64,000 bases of DNA from Oscillospiraceae bacterium (GTDB taxonomy: Bacteria; Bacillota; Clostridia; Oscillospirales; Oscillospiraceae), in the NCBI GenBank assembly GCA_902775355.1, contig CACYLY010000044.1, positions 1 to 64,000 on the forward strand, in the 5' to 3' direction. Numbering within the stretch: the stretch's first letter is position 1; each line of letters opens with the position of its first letter. The position numbers and the translations under genes are program-made. The notes below the pieces were generated by a model. It was not told the DNA's origin. It saw nothing but the letters and a program-made list of their open reading frames with translations, and made no database searches. Of the stretch, positions 61,079 to 64,000 are shown piece by piece.

Positions 61079-63088
61079 TCAACAGTAGTCTCCGAAGTAC
61101 GCCGCCCGTTCCGCGTCGCTCAGCTCCAGCGCCTCGCAGAGCACGTCCACGGTGGCGCTGATGTACTCCCGGGAAGCGTAGCTGCGCAGCACCTCCAGCT
61201 GATCGTACCAGTAGGACAGGCGGATGCCCACCTTCATCCGGTCCCGGGGCACCTCCGGTTCGATCTCCTCCACCAGCTCGTCGATGGTCGCCTGCACGTT
61301 TTCGGGCGAGAGAGGGCCCTGGATCCACTGGGCGTAGCGGCGCAGCAGCCGGTCCCGGAACTCCTCGTTCCGGCAGAGGCTTTTCAGCATGGTCGTGAGC
61401 CCTGCGCTGGGCTTGGCATAGCCGCCGAAGAGCACCCGCATGCCCCCCTCGAACTCATAGAAGCTGCAGTCCAGATCATAAAAGAGAAAGCGCCAGCGCC
61501 CGTCGATCTCTTCCGAGCGGAAATAGCCCACGTTCTCCTTCATGTCCGTGTTGCCGCTGAAGCCCTCCAGGAGCACGTAGTCGATGAAATTGTCGATATC
61601 GAACATGTCGCAGAACCGGGCGTAGATCGCCGGGTCGGCCATGTCCTCCTCCTCGCAGAAGCGAAAGAGCTGCTGCAGCTCCGCAGAGGCCTTGATCCCC
61701 TGGGAGCGCCGGACGAACACGAAGCTCTCGGGGCTGACGCCGTAGCGGTCCGCCAGAAGGTCCTCGTTCAGGTTCTCCTTCAGGCTGTAGATGCCCCGGT
61801 ATTCGCCGTTCATGTATACGACGCAGTAGCGTCCCCGCTTGACAGGCACATGCTCGCTGGCCTGCAGGCAGAGCTCCTCCATCAGATCGTTCCGGATGAT
61901 CCCCGCCCAGTGGTCTCCGCCCGCCCGCAGCGCCAGAGACCTGTACTCCGTCTGCCCCGTGCCGAAGAGGTCCGGGCCCCTCAGGGCGCCGTCTCCGTAA
62001 TCTCCGCGGAAATAGAGGCCGAAGTTCTTTTTCAGCCTGTCTCCCACGGCGGTATAACCCCTCAGCCGCAGGCCGCAGGCCTGGTTGAACAGCTCCTGTC
62101 CGTTCTCGAACATGGCCGCCGCGCCGGCGAATTCTCCGTCCCTCTGCTCCTTCTGATAGTGGGCATTCCAGGCTCTGAGATCGTCGGTGCAGAAGCTTAC
62201 GATGGGCAGGCTGTGGCCCTCGTTGAGGAAGTAGTGGCAGGTGGCGATCCGGCTGGGGAGCGCTCCCTCTTCCAGCGCCAGCGCCCGCAGGATCGTGGTC
62301 CTTTTCAGCTCCAGAGGCTCGGTATACACCGGGGAGGAGGGGCCGGGAGCCCGGCCGTCGGTGGTGTAATGGATGGTCCCCGGACCCTGCAGCTCCACGG
62401 TGAGGCTCTCCACATCGTCATAGACGCCGCCGGGCAGGGAGGCCGCGGGCGTTTCCGTCACCCGGCGAAAGCCCTCCGCATTCTCCTGTCCCAGGCTGGG
62501 AGAGGCAAAATAGAACCAGCCGCTCTCTCCGGGCAGACGCCCGCAGCTGCCGCCGGGGGGAAGCCCCTCCGCCGCCGCATGATCCAGCACCCGGCCCGTT
62601 CCGTCGCAGAGCCAGAGCTCCTCTCCCCGGACGGAGAGGCTCAGGCCCTGTGCCACGTAAAAAGCGCCCGGCTCCAGCTCCTCGTCGGGGAGCTGGAGCT
62701 TCAGGCGCTCTTTGCTGTTGTCTGTGAGATAGTAGTCCGCCAGGCGCAGGCTCTCTCCGGAGATGTTCTTCAGCTCCACGCCGTCCCCGTCAAAGAGGGT
62801 GATCTCGTGGATCTCCAGCGGCCCCAGGGGATAGACCGGGGTCTCCGGCGCGGGGAGCACAGGCGCGGCAGGCTGCTGCGGCTCCGGAGTCTCCGCAGTG
62901 GGAGCCTCGGCAGGGAGGGCAGCCGCGGCGGGTGTCTCTGCGGGCTGCTCCGCGGCTGCGGTCTCGGCCGGGGGGGCGGTTTCAGCGGAAGGCCGGGATG
63001 CTTGCCTGTGCACGAGCCAGATGATCGCCGCGCACTGCAGGCCGATCAGCATCAGCAGGGCCAGTCTGATCCCCAAACGCTTGCGCAT
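61079..63088 (-). CDS. CotH-family surface protein with lamin-tail domain
   Basis: 669 aa. N-terminal TM anchor, an Ala/Pro/Glu-rich linker (about 30-90), a lamin-tail-like domain (about 92-200, with ELKNISGESLRLADYYLTD), a chitobiase C-terminal-like beta domain (about 222-285, IHYTTDGRAP), then a CotH kinase-like domain (SLPIVSFCTDDLRAWN, LRLRGYTAVGDRLKKNFGL, FLFYDLDCSF). CotH in Bacillus phosphorylates spore-coat proteins; surface homologues like this have unknown targets. Confidence 0.9.
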   Translation of the reverse strand: MRKRLGIRLALLMLIGLQCAAIIWLVHRQASRPSAETAPPAETAAAEQPAETPAAAALPAEAPTAETPEPQQPAAPVLPAPETPVYPLGPLEIHEITLFDGDGVELKNISGESLRLADYYLTDNSKERLKLQLPDEELEPGAFYVAQGLSLSVRGEELWLCDGTGRVLDHAAAEGLPPGGSCGRLPGESGWFYFASPSLGQENAEGFRRVTETPAASLPGGVYDDVESLTVELQGPGTIHYTTDGRAPGPSSPVYTEPLELKRTTILRALALEEGALPSRIATCHYFLNEGHSLPIVSFCTDDLRAWNAHYQKEQRDGEFAGAAAMFENGQELFNQACGLRLRGYTAVGDRLKKNFGLYFRGDYGDGALRGPDLFGTGQTEYRSLALRAGGDHWAGIIRNDLMEELCLQASEHVPVKRGRYCVVYMNGEYRGIYSLKENLNEDLLADRYGVSPESFVFVRRSQGIKASAELQQLFRFCEEEDMADPAIYARFCDMFDIDNFIDYVLLEGFSGNTDMKENVGYFRSEEIDGRWRFLFYDLDCSFYEFEGGMRVLFGGYAKPSAGLTTMLKSLCRNEEFRDRLLRRYAQWIQGPLSPENVQATIDELVEEIEPEVPRDRMKVGIRLSYWYDQLEVLRSYASREYISATVDVLCEALELSDAERAAYFGDYC

Positions 63089-63118
63089 GGCTTTTATCCT
63101 CCGACTTGTTTTTCGCGC

Positions 63119-64000
63119 TTAATCTCCCTCAGGTGCCGGCTTGCTTCCGCCCTTTCCGCCCCGGGGGCGGCGGCGGTGATTGGCGCTGCGGCGCTGCTCT
63201 TCCTTGGGAGGCGTGTTTTCCCCCGGGAGCTTCTCCTTTTTGGGAGGCGTGTCGCCGCCCTCCCGGGCGTTTTTATGCTCAGCCTTGACAGCCTTCACAT
63301 GGCTGTGCCGGCGGCCGGACTTCTTCTCCTCCCGGGGCTTGGACTCCTGGGCCTCGGCGGGAGCCTGAGCCTTCTCGCCCTTCTGTCTGAGCGTTTTGCC
63401 GGCCTTCTTCGGCTGCTCGGGCTTTTTCTCCTCGCTCTTCTTCTCCCGGAGCTCCACCTGGGGCTGCTCGGTCTTGTTTTTGCCGCCGCGGCTTCTGCGC
63501 CGGCGGCCTTTTTTGCCCTCCTCCGCCGGGATCTCCGGCGCGGGCTCCGGCTCGGAGACCGGCTCCGCCAGCACGGGGTAGGTCCACTCGTCCGCCGGCT
63601 CCTCCTGCGGTTCCGGCTCCTCGGGCACATAGACCAGCACGTGGGGCGGCTCTTCCCCGTCCCTGGGCCGTCCGCCGGGGACGGCGGCCAGCTCGTTGGC
63701 CTTGTAGACATGCAGGGTGTCGTCCTTGTCCTGATCCAGCTTCACCTTCACGGTCTGCCGCAGGAGATTGACCTGGGCGGCGGTGCCGTAGCCGTCCACG
63801 GTCTCCACAAAGGCGCCCTGCTTGGGCACCTTCTTGATGAGCTCCTCATAGGCCTCCTGCTCATAGCGCAGGCAGCACATCAGCCGCCCGCAGCTGCCGG
63901 AGATCTTGGTAGGATTCAGGGACAGGGACTGGATCTTGGCCATTTTGGTGGAAACCGGCTGGAAATCCTCCAGAAACTGGCTGCAGCAATAGGGTCTGCC
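63119..64000 (-). CDS. ricT: PSP1-domain protein RicT (YaaT), 5' end beyond the window
   Basis: At least 293 aa visible; the start lies beyond base 64000. The PSP1 core shows cysteines GRPYCC and GSCGRLMCCLRYE, which ligate an iron-sulfur cluster with RicF in Bacillus, where the Ric complex aids RNA processing and sporulation. After the core comes an unusual tail of about 170 residues rich in Lys, Arg, Glu and Pro, probably disordered and RNA-binding. Confidence 0.93.
   Translation of the reverse strand, partial: GRPYCCSQFLEDFQPVSTKMAKIQSLSLNPTKISGSCGRLMCCLRYEQEAYEELIKKVPKQGAFVETVDGYGTAAQVNLLRQTVKVKLDQDKDDTLHVYKANELAAVPGGRPRDGEEPPHVLVYVPEEPEPQEEPADEWTYPVLAEPVSEPEPAPEIPAEEGKKGRRRRSRGGKNKTEQPQVELREKKSEEKKPEQPKKAGKTLRQKGEKAQAPAEAQESKPREEKKSGRRHSHVKAVKAEHKNAREGGDTPPKKEKLPGENTPPKEEQRRSANHRRRPRGGKGGSKPAPEGD

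Noticed and set aside
1..64000. tRNA or rRNA genes
   Set aside because: No cloverleaf with GGTTCRANYC-type T-loop or rRNA core word was recognised in the gaps; a tRNAscan run would settle it.

Overview
The window looks like chromosomal DNA of a GC-rich, low-GC-relative Firmicute, most likely an uncultured gut member of the Oscillospiraceae (Clostridia). Support comes from an endospore gene (spoIIP), a single-chain GlyRS, reverse rubrerythrin with rubredoxin, a RicT/PSP1 protein, CotH and polysaccharide-deacetylase surface proteins, sigma-A type promoters with 17-base spacers, and strong AGGAGG ribosome sites. The placement rests on gene content and style only. No rRNA, tRNA, intact phage, insertion sequence or CRISPR array was seen.

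Layout. 0-11 kb: zinc-ribbon membrane protein, msrA, a PEPT-stalk lipoprotein, two adjacent CobW-type metal GTPases (one with a histidine-rich segment and a frameshift), a HAD phosphatase, a GtrII/GT2 surface glucosylation pair and a YgjP peptidase. 11-15 kb: palindromic repeat cluster, then divergent malQ and an amylosucrase-like gene. 15-25 kb: remnant of a LysR regulator and a long citrate-fermentation operon (two half-size CHR transporters, citD-citE-citF, CitMHS transporter, citC, fused citX-citG, GltD-like oxidoreductase). 25-26.5 kb: scar joining a truncated Cof hydrolase to a headless ptsI. 26.5-33.4 kb: PfkB kinase, deacetylase, hypB, phosphatase, rsmG, spoIIP, rubrerythrin. 33.4-38.4 kb: a 116-aa gene bounded by a duplicated rubrerythrin tail, an array of seven hairpins, small proteins, rubredoxin, mgtE behind a structured leader containing a 29-codon ORF, and a nitroreductase. 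38.5-43 kb: tandem zinc-ribbon/RCC1-like paralogues and a second deacetylase. 43-48.4 kb: glyQS, an LtaS-like sulfatase, nadE. 48.6-56 kb: ROK-nagA-nagB for amino-sugar use, then marR and two ABC exporters behind a 17-bp palindromic operator. 56-64 kb: lipoproteins, XRE/DUF2975 pair, NAGPA-type protein, CotH protein and the 3' part of ricT.

Themes. Many proteins work at the cell surface (zinc-ribbon membrane proteins, lipoproteins, deacetylases, LtaS-like, CotH). Carbon metabolism covers citrate, alpha-glucans, amino sugars and probably fructose. Redox defence is present as rubrerythrin, rubredoxin, MsrA and nitroreductase. Six genes (cobW, lysR, CitMHS 3' end, Cof, ptsI, mgtE) carry small internal deletions or lost ends, so either the genome is eroding or the assembly has local drop-outs; reads would decide.

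The most unusual items are the enclosed seven-hairpin array at 33936-34141, the mgtE leader with mutually exclusive stems around a small ORF, an NAD synthetase whose glutaminase half has lost its Lys and Cys, and intergenic word arrays that recur as inverted pairs around terminators and palindromic repeats.
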